A stretch of 6,251 nt of DNA from Candidatus Latescibacterota bacterium (GCA_016207265.1 JACQPZ010000009.1:1-6251); one strand, 5' to 3'; positions 1 through 6,251 are shown, numbered from the stretch's first letter. Program-made: numbers and translations. The notes: generated by a model not told the origin, from the letters alone.

Positions 1-813
1 GATCAGCCCCGCGCCGGAACCCATGACGTCGCGGTCGGCGCCATCAGCAGCATGGAGGACGAAATCCGCACCATCAATCGGCTCACGTCGCTCCGCGGGA
101 CGTGGCGTCCGGGCCCCGCGTGGACCATCGTTGCGACCATCCCGTACGTAAACCGCACGCACGAGCATTTCGCGAACGAGTCCGGGTCGCTGGAACTCTT
201 GCGGTGGAGCTATCGCGGACTCGGCGACGCCGAGGTGCAGATCTCCCGGAGCGTCCTCGGCGGGCCGGCCTCGCGTGGGGAGCTACGCGTCCACTGGGGG
301 GCGAAGGTCCCGACCGGGCGACGGAACGTGCCCGAGGTGAACGGGGAGCAGCCGGAGCCGCCCGCCCGCCCGGGGACGGGATCGTGGGACGCGATTCTCG
401 GCGCGACCGCCACCTACGGCGTCCACATTCCGAATCCAGCCGGCGGCGATCGCGCGACCCCGGTACGCGCCATGATCATCGGGCGCTGGAATGGGAAGGG
501 GACCGAAGAGTACCGCGTGGGCCGCGAGCTTCAGGCCCACCTCGCCGCGGACTATCCGCTTTCGCGGGTATTCGCGGTGATGCTCCAGGGAAACATGCGA
601 GTCCGGGAGAAAGATGACGTGGGTCTGACGGACTCGGAACGCGAGAATTCGGGCGGGACGTGGGCCTATTTCACGCCGGGGCTGCGCGCATCGGTGGCGG
701 ACGATCTCTCGTTCTACGCGCTCGTCCAGGTTCCGGTCTACCAGCGGGTGAACCGGATCCAGCTCGTCTCCGATTACAACCTGAGCCTTGGGGTAACGCG
801 GGGGGTGTTTTAG
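1..813 (+). CDS. Probable outer-membrane beta-barrel protein, C-terminal part (5' truncated)
   Basis: The reading frame is open from base 1 to a TAG at 811-813, so 270 residues are visible and the N-terminus, including any signal peptide, lies outside the window. An ATG at 52 is in frame, but coding-like sequence continues upstream of it, so it is probably internal. The protein has many short alternating polar/hydrophobic stretches typical of transmembrane beta strands. A GLGDAEVQ segment (visible residues 73-80) and GAKVPTG (100-106) resemble the 'GD-[VA]-x-V ... G-[LA]-K-[LV]-PTG' pattern I associate with a family of bacterial outer-membrane 'transporter-like' barrels. The protein ends YNLSLGVTRGVF, an alternating strand with terminal Phe, which is the usual signal for outer-membrane insertion by the BAM complex. 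No substrate can be inferred. The gene converges on dcd, 83 bases from its stop. The barrel call is fairly secure; the family assignment is from memory and the function is unknown. Confidence 0.7.
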   Translation, partial: DQPRAGTHDVAVGAISSMEDEIRTINRLTSLRGTWRPGPAWTIVATIPYVNRTHEHFANESGSLELLRWSYRGLGDAEVQISRSVLGGPASRGELRVHWGAKVPTGRRNVPEVNGEQPEPPARPGTGSWDAILGATATYGVHIPNPAGGDRATPVRAMIIGRWNGKGTEEYRVGRELQAHLAADYPLSRVFAVMLQGNMRVREKDDVGLTDSERENSGGTWAYFTPGLRASVADDLSFYALVQVPVYQRVNRIQLVSDYNLSLGVTRGVF

Positions 814-840
814 CAAGACGCACGGAACTCCGACGCGGCG

Positions 841-867
841 GTTCGCGGGGCCTCGCGCCCCGCAAAC
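841..867. terminator. GC-rich stem-loop between convergent genes, possible bidirectional terminator
   Basis: GCGGGGC (845-851) and GCCCCGC (857-863) form a perfect 7-bp stem around a 5-base loop. After one C/A mismatch, three more pairs extend it (841-843 with 865-867). It lies between the stop of the barrel gene (813) and the stop of dcd (899), where a shared terminator would be expected. Neither strand has a run of T after the stem, so it is not a canonical intrinsic terminator. A competing pairing of GTTCGCG (841-847) with CGCGAAC (879-885) is also possible. The structure is seen; the function is inferred from position. Confidence 0.4.
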
Positions 868-896
868 GCGCTCCGCCGCGCGAACGCTCCCGCCGC

Positions 897-2681
897 CTAC
901 ACCCGCGGAAGCGTGACGCCCTGCTGCGCCTGATACTTTCCCTTCTTGTCCTTGTACGAGATCGAGCAGTCCTCGTCGCTTTCGAAGAACAGGACCTGCG
1001 CGATGCCCTCGTTCGCGTAGATGCGCGCGGGGAGCGGCGTCGTGTTCGAGATCTCGAGCGTGACGTGGCCCTCCCACTCCGGCTCGAGCGGCGTCACGTT
1101 CGTGATGATCCCGCAGCGCGCGTAGGTCGAGTTATGGACGAAAATGTCGTTGGCGACGAAGTTCTCCGTCTCGGGAACGGTCAGATCGAACACCGGCTCC
1201 CAGCCGGCGAAGCGCTTCTCCTTCACGACGTCCCAGAGGATGTCGGAGTCTGCCACCGCGGCCAGCGCCTCATCGCCGAGACGGCGGGCCACGTCGAGAA
1301 CGATGCCTCGCGGCAGGCTCTGGTCGGGTCGCGTGCCGAGCACGCCGAGACTGCGGAGGGAGCGGCTCTGCGCGCGCGAGGCGCGGCGTAGGAGGGACCA
1401 CGCCGTCGGTGGTAGTGTGTCGAAATTCGACTTCTGCTGCGGCGCTTCGGAAATGTGCTGTAGAGCCTCCTCCAGCTTCCTCTGCTTCTGGGACCCCGGC
1501 AGGAAGCCGATCTCCGCCGCGAAGCGGACGATCTCGTCCTTGCTCGTCACGCAAAGGACGTATGCGCCCCGCCCCGAGGCTGTCGATCGGCGGCGAAGGA
1601 TGGCCACCACCCCAAACCGGAGCAGGAGATGCTGCACGCCGCGGGCGAGCCGCTCGGAGGTGCTGCAGAATTCGAGATTGATCCCCATCCCACTGATGGA
1701 CACGCCGCCGTCGCCTGAGTAGAGCGCCCGAAGAAAGCGGGCCAGAAGCGGCCGGGTCAGCTCGAACACAACCGCCGGAACAAACTTCTCGGGCGACTTC
1801 ACGTTCAGCCCGAGGGTCTGAAGCCACGCGGCCAGGCGGTTCTTCTCCATCACGCCGCCGCGCGCGCCACGGTTGGTGGCGTTGACGGATACCCGTGCGA
1901 CCGGCCGCGGCACGCAGCCGAAAGACCGTACCGCCTCCGCGAAGAACGCCCGCAGCGCGGGATCGCCGCTCGTGTAGCGCGGCGATGAGCCCGGAGTATC
2001 GCACTGGCCATCCGAGAGTAGGAGTCCGAGCAGGTCCACCTCGCAGGCCGGTATTTCCCGCGGGCCGAAGATGGGCAGCCTGCGGGGTACTCCGATCCGG
2101 TTGCCGATCGCGAGGTCCTGGACCGCTCGCCAGCCCTCGAACATGAGCAGCGGGTGATTCGGCGTGGCGCGTATGGCACGACCGGTTCGCGTCACGAGCT
2201 CGTAAACGGGCAAGAGCCCCTGCGCGGTCCCCTCCGCGATCTCGGCACGCACGACCTTCTGGCTCCTCAGCGAGGCGGTCGAGCCGCTCTGGGGGAGGAC
2301 GTTCGCAATGTCCGCCCGGCGACCGCTGGACGCGTCCACGACCTGGGTGTCGCCGGCAACGCACTTTCCCACACAAATCGTCATCGTCCGCCGCGGTATG
2401 CGGAAATACTCCACGCTTCGCCCAAGCGCGAAGGAATTCGGCGGGACGATGCAGACGTCGCCCTTGAAATCCACGAACGACTTCGGGTCGAACTGCTTCG
2501 GATCCACGATCGTGGAATTGATGTTCGTGAATATCTTGAACTCGTCCGCGATCCGGAGGTCGTACCCGTAGGACGAGACGCCGAAGGAGATTGCGCCTTC
2601 GCGAACCTGCTTTTCCTCGAACGGCTCGATCATCCGGCGCTCGCGGCACATCCGGCGGATCCATTTGTCGCTCTTGATCAT
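897..2681 (-). CDS. dcd: dCTP deaminase precursor interrupted by an in-frame intein
   Basis: The gene encodes a 594-residue precursor: N-extein 1-106, intein 107-517, C-extein 518-594. Joined, the exteins give 183 residues, normal for dCTP deaminase, which converts dCTP to dUTP and ammonia in the cytoplasm to feed dUMP and dTMP synthesis. The N-extein has the family's SSYGYDLR, DEFKIFTN, DPKSFVDFKGD and PPNSFALGRSVEYFRIPR stretches. The C-extein has STYARCGIITNVTPLEPEWEG, TLEISNT and a QQGVTLP end. Against E. coli Dcd, spliced S107, R111 and E132 align with catalytic S111, R115 and E138. The start is ATG 2681, which gives the typical MIKSDKWIRRM start and has a GAGGG ribosome site; the frame stays open to an ATG at 2792, but that 37-residue extension looks unlike the family. 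A fused dUTPase activity cannot be excluded. The receiver gene lies 190 bases upstream on the same strand. Confidence 0.95.
   Translation of the reverse strand: MIKSDKWIRRMCRERRMIEPFEEKQVREGAISFGVSSYGYDLRIADEFKIFTNINSTIVDPKQFDPKSFVDFKGDVCIVPPNSFALGRSVEYFRIPRRTMTICVGKCVAGDTQVVDASSGRRADIANVLPQSGSTASLRSQKVVRAEIAEGTAQGLLPVYELVTRTGRAIRATPNHPLLMFEGWRAVQDLAIGNRIGVPRRLPIFGPREIPACEVDLLGLLLSDGQCDTPGSSPRYTSGDPALRAFFAEAVRSFGCVPRPVARVSVNATNRGARGGVMEKNRLAAWLQTLGLNVKSPEKFVPAVVFELTRPLLARFLRALYSGDGGVSISGMGINLEFCSTSERLARGVQHLLLRFGVVAILRRRSTASGRGAYVLCVTSKDEIVRFAAEIGFLPGSQKQRKLEEALQHISEAPQQKSNFDTLPPTAWSLLRRASRAQSRSLRSLGVLGTRPDQSLPRGIVLDVARRLGDEALAAVADSDILWDVVKEKRFAGWEPVFDLTVPETENFVANDIFVHNSTYARCGIITNVTPLEPEWEGHVTLEISNTTPLPARIYANEGIAQVLFFESDEDCSISYKDKKGKYQAQQGVTLPRV
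1131..2363 (-). mobile_element. Intein with LAGLIDADG homing endonuclease, inside dcd
   Basis: This 411-codon in-frame insert has the marks of a class 1 intein. It begins with Cys1 in CVAGDTQVVD (block A) and has the block B motif TPNH at intein residues 67-70, followed by GWRAVQDLAIGNRI. Block F is VFDLTVPETENFVAND (391-406), and the insert ends in His410-Asn411 followed by extein Ser+1. Between the splicing blocks is a two-motif homing endonuclease: LLGLLLSDG (111-119, Asp118) and LRALYSGDG (211-219, Asp218). A block H-like RGVQHLLLRFGVVAILRRR follows at 241-259. Residues 312-390, with NFDTLPPTAW and SDILWDVV, resemble the C-terminal endonuclease/linker region I know from DnaB-type inteins; that likeness is from memory. 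No stop or frameshift is present, so both splicing and DNA cleavage look potentially functional. The block F position often held by His is Glu400 or Asn401 here, a tolerated variation in many inteins. Confidence 0.95.
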
Positions 2682-2686
2682 GGGAA

Positions 2687-2691
2687 CCCTC
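2687..2691 (-). promoter_or_regulatory. Ribosome binding site of dcd
   Basis: On the minus strand GAGGG lies 5 bases before ATG 2681, with a second purine block GGAG (2693-2696) just upstream. This site supports the 2681 start over the in-frame ATG at 2792. No convincing -10/-35 pair was found in the 190-base gap upstream. Confidence 0.65.
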
Positions 2692-2838
2692 GCTCCATAA
2701 TGGTCTGGGCGTTCGGTGCGGCGGCCCATTGTGCCATTCCGGAGGCGGGAGTTCCAGGCCATGAGCGGGACGGCGAGATCCGCCACCGGCATCTGGGGGC
2801 CGCGAAATGGGGACGCTGCGCGGGTTCGCGGATTGCTG

Positions 2839-2852
2839 CGCCGCTAGCGGCG
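2839..2852. repeat. 14-bp perfect palindrome in the receiver-dcd gap
   Basis: CGCCGCTAGCGGCG is a perfect inverted repeat (as RNA, a 5-bp GC stem with a CTAG loop). It lies 20 bases past the TAA of the receiver gene on the minus strand and about 158 bases before the dcd start. It could be a weak hairpin that slows transcription between the two genes or a site for a dimeric regulator. It could also be chance in such GC-rich DNA. There is no T-run on either side. Confidence 0.35.
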
Positions 2853-2871
2853 GCGATGAAGCGTGCTGGCG

Positions 2872-3243
2872 TTAGCCCAGAACGTCGCCCACGCGGCGCG
2901 CGAGCGTCTCCATGTTGTAGGGCTTGTTGACGAAGCCGCGCACGCCCTCCTCCGTGAGGGCCTGGACGGCGCCCCGCTCGGCGTATCCGGTCGAGATCAG
3001 GACGGGCAGTTCGGGTTTGAGGGCGTGGATCGTCCGGAACGTCTCGACGCCCCCGAGACCTGGCATGATCACGTCGAGGAGGACGAGGTCCGGCATGAGC
3101 CCCGAGCGGATGCGCTCGATGGCCTTCTCTCCGGACGGGGAGGTCAGCACCGAATAGCCGAGGTGGCGGAGAAGGTCGCTCGCGACTTGGAGAACCAGAT
3201 CCTCGTCGTCGACGACCAGCACCGTTCCCTTGGAATCGGACAT
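2872..3243 (-). CDS. Stand-alone response-regulator receiver protein (CheY-like)
   Basis: The gene encodes a 123-residue single receiver domain with no output domain. The phosphorylation site is complete: acidic pair Asp12-Asp13 in VLVVDDED, phosphoacceptor Asp57 in PDLVLLDVIMPG, Ser84 in LISTGY, and Lys107 in FVNKPY. Such proteins receive phosphate from a histidine kinase and act by protein contact or as phosphorelay intermediates. The FVNKPY ending is common in receivers associated with hybrid sensor kinases. No kinase, chemotaxis or flagellar gene is in the window, so the partner is unknown. The start is ATG 3243, because MSDSKGTVLVVDDE is a normal receiver N-terminus and GGGAG stands 5 bases upstream; the open frame reaches an ATG at 3312, but the extra 23 residues are not receiver-like. 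It is divergent from miaB and 190 bases upstream of dcd on the same strand. Confidence 0.93.
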   Translation of the reverse strand: MSDSKGTVLVVDDEDLVLQVASDLLRHLGYSVLTSPSGEKAIERIRSGLMPDLVLLDVIMPGLGGVETFRTIHALKPELPVLISTGYAERGAVQALTEEGVRGFVNKPYNMETLARRVGDVLG

Positions 3244-3248
3244 TCGCA

Positions 3249-3253
3249 CTCCC
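3249..3253 (-). promoter_or_regulatory. Ribosome binding site of the receiver gene
   Basis: On the minus strand GGGAG lies 5 bases before ATG 3243, which decides this start over the upstream in-frame ATG at 3312. Confidence 0.65.
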
Positions 3254-3415
3254 GTGTTCGGACGAACGAAGGGTGTCCCCTCACTCCCAGCACACGCGAC
3301 GCGCCCTCGCATCGAGGCAGGTAGAGGCTACCTCCCTCGGAGCATCGGCATCCAGGGTCCGAAACTTGAGGCGCCCGAGCCCGAAACTAGAGACTCCCCG
3401 GGCCGGTGCCTCGCG

Positions 3416-3421
3416 TATAAT
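3416..3421 (+). promoter_or_regulatory. Consensus -10 box (TATAAT) directly upstream of miaB
   Basis: A perfect TATAAT stands out in the surrounding GC-rich DNA and ends 9 bases before the miaB ATG at 3431. Transcription would start about 6-9 bases past the box, giving a leader of only a few bases or none. Bases 3422-3430 (TTCCACCGC) contain no Shine-Dalgarno sequence. No good -35 hexamer is seen 16-18 bases upstream, and there is no TGn extension. The box is seen; leaderless initiation is inferred. Confidence 0.6.
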
Positions 3422-3430
3422 TTCCACCGC

Positions 3431-4768
3431 ATGACCCGTCGGCTCTATCTCGAGACATACGGCTGCCAGATGAACGTGGCCGATTCGGAGCTGATGCTCG
3501 GCCGGCTCAAGGGAGCCGGATACCGGCTTGTGGACCGCGCCGATGAGGCGGACGTGATCCTGCTCAACACCTGCGCGATCCGCGAGCATGCCGAGCAGCG
3601 CGTCTACGGAAGGCTCGGCGAGCTGAGCCGGCACAAACTCCGCCGCCCCGGCGTCGTGCTGGGCGTGGCCGGATGCATGGCGCAGCATCTTCGCGGGAAG
3701 CTTCTCGAGCGGGTTCCCCAGGTCGATCTCGTGGTGGGGCCCGACGGCTATCGTAACTTGCCCGAGCTGATCGAGGCGGCGTGCGAGGAGCCGACCCTCG
3801 CCGTGAGGTTGAGCCGCGTCGAGACCTATGAGGACCTGATTCCCGCGCGGGCGGACGGCGTGCGCGCGTGGGTGAGCATCATGCGCGGCTGCGACAAGTT
3901 CTGCTCCTTCTGCATCGTCCCCTTCGTGCGCGGCCGGGAGCGGAGCCTCCCCATAGGAGAGGTCATCCGCCAAGTCGAGCACGCCGCCGCGGAGGGATTT
4001 CGGGAGGTCGTCTTCCTCGGCCAGACCGTGAACGCCTACCGCGACGGGGACGTCGATTTCGCGGAGCTGCTCGAGCGCGCGGACCGTGTCGAGGGAATCG
4101 CCCGGATCCGATTCACTTCGCCGCACCCTTCCGATATGACGGATCGCGCGATCGAAGCGATCGCCTCCTGCCGCAAGGTCCCGCCACAGGTGCATCTGCC
4201 CCTTCAGTCCGGCTCGGACGCCGTGCTCGAGCGAATGCGGCGCACGTACACGATGGAAGAGTACGAGGTCCTCGTCGAGAAGCTCCGCCGGGCGGTGCCG
4301 GGGATCGCGCTCTCGACCGACCTCATCGTGGGCTTCCCGGGCGAGACCGAGGAGGATTTCAGCGCGACGCTCCGCGCCGTCGAGCGGATCGGATACGAGA
4401 GCGCTTTCATCTTCAAGTATTCGCCGCGCCCCGGCGCGCGCTCGGCGGAATGGCCGGAGACCGTCCCGGATCGCGAGAAGACGCGCCGGATCACGATCCT
4501 GATCGACCGCCAGAAGGCGATCTCGCTCCGTAAGAACCAAGCGGACGTCGGCTCCACCGTCGAGGTCTTGGCCGAGGGTCCGACGAAGCGGAGCGACATG
4601 GAATGGTTCGGGAAATCCATGCACTTCAAGACGGTCGTGTTCCCGCATCGCGAGGAGCGAGTGGGCGATCTCGTCTCCGTCCGCGTCGCGGCCGCGACTC
4701 CACACGCGCTGCTCGGTGAAGGAGTCCGGTCCGCGGCGTTTGCGGCGCTCGAGGACGTTCACGCCTGA
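3431..4768 (+). CDS. miaB: tRNA-2-methylthio-N6-dimethylallyladenosine synthase MiaB
   Basis: The protein has 445 residues, a normal MiaB length. MiaB is a radical-SAM enzyme with two 4Fe-4S clusters that adds a methylthio group to N6-isopentenyl-adenosine 37 of tRNAs reading UNN codons. The N-terminal methylthiotransferase domain holds the three auxiliary-cluster cysteines, C12 (YGCQMN), C48 (NTCAIRE) and C82 (GCMAQ). The radical-SAM motif C-x3-C-x2-C is C154, C158, C161 in MRGCDKFCSFC. A TRAM RNA-binding domain follows from about residue 369. The ETYGCQMNVADSE opening favours MiaB over the relatives RimO and MtaB. The ATG at 3431 is chosen because the protein then starts right at the family's first strand (RRLYLETYGCQMN); the frame is open back to 3230, but that stretch is unlike the family and overlaps the receiver gene. 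A TATAAT lies just upstream with no ribosome site. The stop overlaps the presumed start of the next gene. Confidence 0.97.
   Translation: MTRRLYLETYGCQMNVADSELMLGRLKGAGYRLVDRADEADVILLNTCAIREHAEQRVYGRLGELSRHKLRRPGVVLGVAGCMAQHLRGKLLERVPQVDLVVGPDGYRNLPELIEAACEEPTLAVRLSRVETYEDLIPARADGVRAWVSIMRGCDKFCSFCIVPFVRGRERSLPIGEVIRQVEHAAAEGFREVVFLGQTVNAYRDGDVDFAELLERADRVEGIARIRFTSPHPSDMTDRAIEAIASCRKVPPQVHLPLQSGSDAVLERMRRTYTMEEYEVLVEKLRRAVPGIALSTDLIVGFPGETEEDFSATLRAVERIGYESAFIFKYSPRPGARSAEWPETVPDREKTRRITILIDRQKAISLRKNQADVGSTVEVLAEGPTKRSDMEWFGKSMHFKTVVFPHREERVGDLVSVRVAAATPHALLGEGVRSAAFAALEDVHA
4751..4755 (+). promoter_or_regulatory. Candidate ribosome binding site of the M1 peptidase gene
   Basis: GAGGA inside the end of miaB lies 9 bases before the CTG at 4765. 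It is the main local support, besides the signal peptide, for initiation at this unusual codon. The spacing is slightly long but workable. Confidence 0.45.
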
Positions 4769-6251
4769 ATCGCGCCGCGGCGCTCCTCCTTCTTCTCACG
4801 CTGGTGAATTTCCTCTCTGCGTCCCGCGCATCTGCCGTTTCGCCGCCCGGGCTCCACTACGCGATCGACGTCCGGCTGGATCCACTCCGCCAGCGTCTCA
4901 CGGGACGCGCGACGATCGGGTACCGGAGCGGAGCCGACTCGGCCCTCCCGTTCATCTACCTCCATGCGTACCCGAATGCATTCCGCGGTCCCCACACGAT
5001 CCTCGGCCGGGAAGGGGAGCGCTGGGGAGAGGATTACGCGCTCCGCTTCGCGTCGGACCGGGAGCGCGGATGGATGACGATGGATTCGGTATTCGCGGAC
5101 GGCCTTCCGGCCTCGCTGACGCTGGATGAGACCGTCGCCCGAGTCGATCTGCCGCATCCTCTCGAGCCCGACGATTCCGTGACGCTCGCCCTTCGCTTCG
5201 AGGTTCAAGTGCCGAAACCGTTCAACCGCTTCGGACACGTGGGCGAGGCGTATTCGGTCGGACAGTGGTATCCCAAGGTGGCGGTCTACGACGACCTCGG
5301 CTGGCACGCGGATCCGTACCACTATTTCGCCGAGTTCTACGGGGACTACGGGACATTCGACGTTGCGATCACGCTCCCCGACCGCTACTGGGTGGGTGCG
5401 ACGGGCGTTCTTGAGGGCGCGGAGGGAGGGGACAACGAGATCCCGCTCGCCGATGCCGAGATGCCGGGCGACAGCGTGACGGTCGCCATCCGCTGCGTGC
5501 CCGCTGACTCGCTTCTCGGACAGTGGCCGCAGATAAAGCTCGAAATCGAGCACGATCTTTCCCCGGCGCGCGGGGGCCGGACGCAAGACCCCCTCGGGGT
5601 GACCCGCGAATCCGGGGCGGTCGTCCGCATCCCCCGCGGCGCGCCCGTGCACTACGCATATCGCTGGAGGTCATCGAAGGAGGATTCCCGCGAAGAGGCG
5701 GACGAGGCGGGGCGGGCGGGGCCGCTCCGCTGCGTCATCGCGTCCCGCGACACGGCGATCGTCGATACGCTCCGCGCCCTGGCGCCGCAGTCCGCGCCGG
5801 GCGACAGCGCCTCGCCGTCGCTCAAGACGCTTCGGTTCCGTGCGGAGCGGGTCCACGACTTTGCCTGGGTCGCCTGTCCCGACTACGTGCGCGCGGACAC
5901 GACCGTCCTGGGAATCTCGATTCGCGCGCTCGCCTTTCGGGACGATCAACGGCTTTGGAGCGGGCAGAAGGCGATCGTTGCTTCGGCGATCGAGTTCATG
6001 TCGCGCGAGGTCGGGCCCTACATCTGGCCCAGCTTCACGAGCGCCGAGGCCTACAGCGGCGGGGGCGCCATGGAGTACCCCATGCTCATCACGAACGAGC
6101 CCGACCTCCCTTCGTCGTGGCTCGAGCTGCTCGATCTCACGATCGCCCACGAGCTGGCTCACAACTGGTTCTACGGAATGCTGGGCAGCGACGAGCGCGC
6201 ATTCCCGTGGCTCGACGAGGGCTTCACGGAGTACGTGGAGCACCGGTACGC
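4765..6251 (+). CDS. Secreted M1-family zinc metallopeptidase, 3' truncated by the window end
   Basis: About 495 residues are visible. The gluzincin signature is complete: HELAH (H462, E463, H466) and the third zinc ligand E485, exactly 18 residues later in WLDEGFTEY. The substrate-binding motif reads GGAMEYP (433-439), equivalent to GAMEN of aminopeptidase N. The N-terminal part is the beta-rich M1 domain, and VHDFAW (363-368) is typical of a bacterial secreted M1 group. Residues 1-24 form a signal peptide (NRAAALLLLLTLVN core, cleavage after ASA), so the enzyme should act in the periplasm or outside, trimming N-terminal residues from peptides. The frame opens at 4720 after a TGA and has no ATG, GTG or TTG before the signal peptide, so CTG 4765 is the likely start; it overlaps the miaB TGA as CTGA. 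GTG 4804 would cut the hydrophobic core. The C-terminal domains lie beyond the window, and substrate preference cannot be read. Confidence 0.92.
   Translation, partial: MNRAAALLLLLTLVNFLSASRASAVSPPGLHYAIDVRLDPLRQRLTGRATIGYRSGADSALPFIYLHAYPNAFRGPHTILGREGERWGEDYALRFASDRERGWMTMDSVFADGLPASLTLDETVARVDLPHPLEPDDSVTLALRFEVQVPKPFNRFGHVGEAYSVGQWYPKVAVYDDLGWHADPYHYFAEFYGDYGTFDVAITLPDRYWVGATGVLEGAEGGDNEIPLADAEMPGDSVTVAIRCVPADSLLGQWPQIKLEIEHDLSPARGGRTQDPLGVTRESGAVVRIPRGAPVHYAYRWRSSKEDSREEADEAGRAGPLRCVIASRDTAIVDTLRALAPQSAPGDSASPSLKTLRFRAERVHDFAWVACPDYVRADTTVLGISIRALAFRDDQRLWSGQKAIVASAIEFMSREVGPYIWPSFTSAEAYSGGGAMEYPMLITNEPDLPSSWLELLDLTIAHELAHNWFYGMLGSDERAFPWLDEGFTEYVEHRY

Noticed and set aside
102..617. Alternative plus-strand frame over the barrel gene
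   Set aside because: It is Arg-rich low-complexity sequence overlapping a frame with clear beta-barrel character and a proper C-terminal strand.
1270..2664. Long minus-strand frame of 464 codons overlapping dcd, and similar long frames opposite miaB (3281-4762) and opposite the peptidase (4759-5652, 5671-6243)
   Set aside because: All are shadow frames produced by high GC; they are Arg/Ala/Gly/Pro-rich, show no domain, and lie wholly over well-supported genes.
897..2681. dcd read as a broken gene or as a fusion with an unrelated domain
   Set aside because: The frame is intact, and the insert has all terminal splicing residues in place, with exteins that join to a complete, normal-length enzyme.
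2682..2792. A 37-codon N-terminal extension of dcd from an ATG at 2792
   Set aside because: The extra residues do not look like any Dcd N-terminus, whereas MIKSDKWIRRM from 2681 does and has a ribosome site 5 bases upstream.
3244..3312. Receiver gene start at 3312 with 23 extra residues
   Set aside because: Receiver domains start right before the first beta strand; ATG 3243 does this and has GGGAG upstream.
3230..3430. Upstream extension of miaB
   Set aside because: It would overlap the 5' end of the divergent receiver gene, its residues have no MiaB likeness, and a TATAAT box lies inside it.

Overview
The window is a high-GC stretch of bacterial chromosome. It carries a beta-barrel protein ending in an outer-membrane-type C-terminal Phe, a bacterial-type MiaB, and a secreted M1 metallopeptidase, so the host is most likely a diderm (Gram-negative-type) bacterium. 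The sequence alone does not fix the phylum. The style (secreted M1 peptidase, orphan receiver, very GC-rich coding) would fit an uncultured environmental lineage, but that is only a guess. There are no RNA genes, CRISPR arrays, insertion sequences or phage genes.

Layout, left to right. (1) Bases 1-813, plus strand: the 3' part of a gene for a probable outer-membrane beta-barrel protein. (2) Bases 814-896: a convergent gap with a strong GC hairpin. (3) Bases 897-2681, minus strand: a dCTP deaminase gene (dcd) interrupted in frame by a 411-codon intein (1131-2363). The intein has both splicing blocks and a two-motif LAGLIDADG homing endonuclease. (4) Bases 2682-2871: a gap with a 14-bp perfect palindrome. 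(5) Bases 2872-3243, minus strand: a stand-alone CheY-like receiver protein. (6) Bases 3244-3430: a divergent intergenic region with a perfect TATAAT box just before miaB. (7) Bases 3431-4768, plus strand: miaB, the tRNA methylthiotransferase. (8) Base 4765 to the window end, plus strand: a secreted M1-family zinc metallopeptidase. It overlaps the miaB stop codon, appears to start at a CTG, and is cut off just after its zinc site.

The genes do not form one obvious pathway. dcd supplies dUMP precursors for thymidylate synthesis, miaB modifies tRNA, and the peptidase acts outside the cytoplasm. The receiver and dcd share a strand and could be co-transcribed. miaB and the peptidase look translationally coupled. 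The most notable item is the dcd intein. It sits directly before the conserved active-site serine, so the unspliced precursor should be inactive and the serine doubles as the intein's +1 nucleophile.
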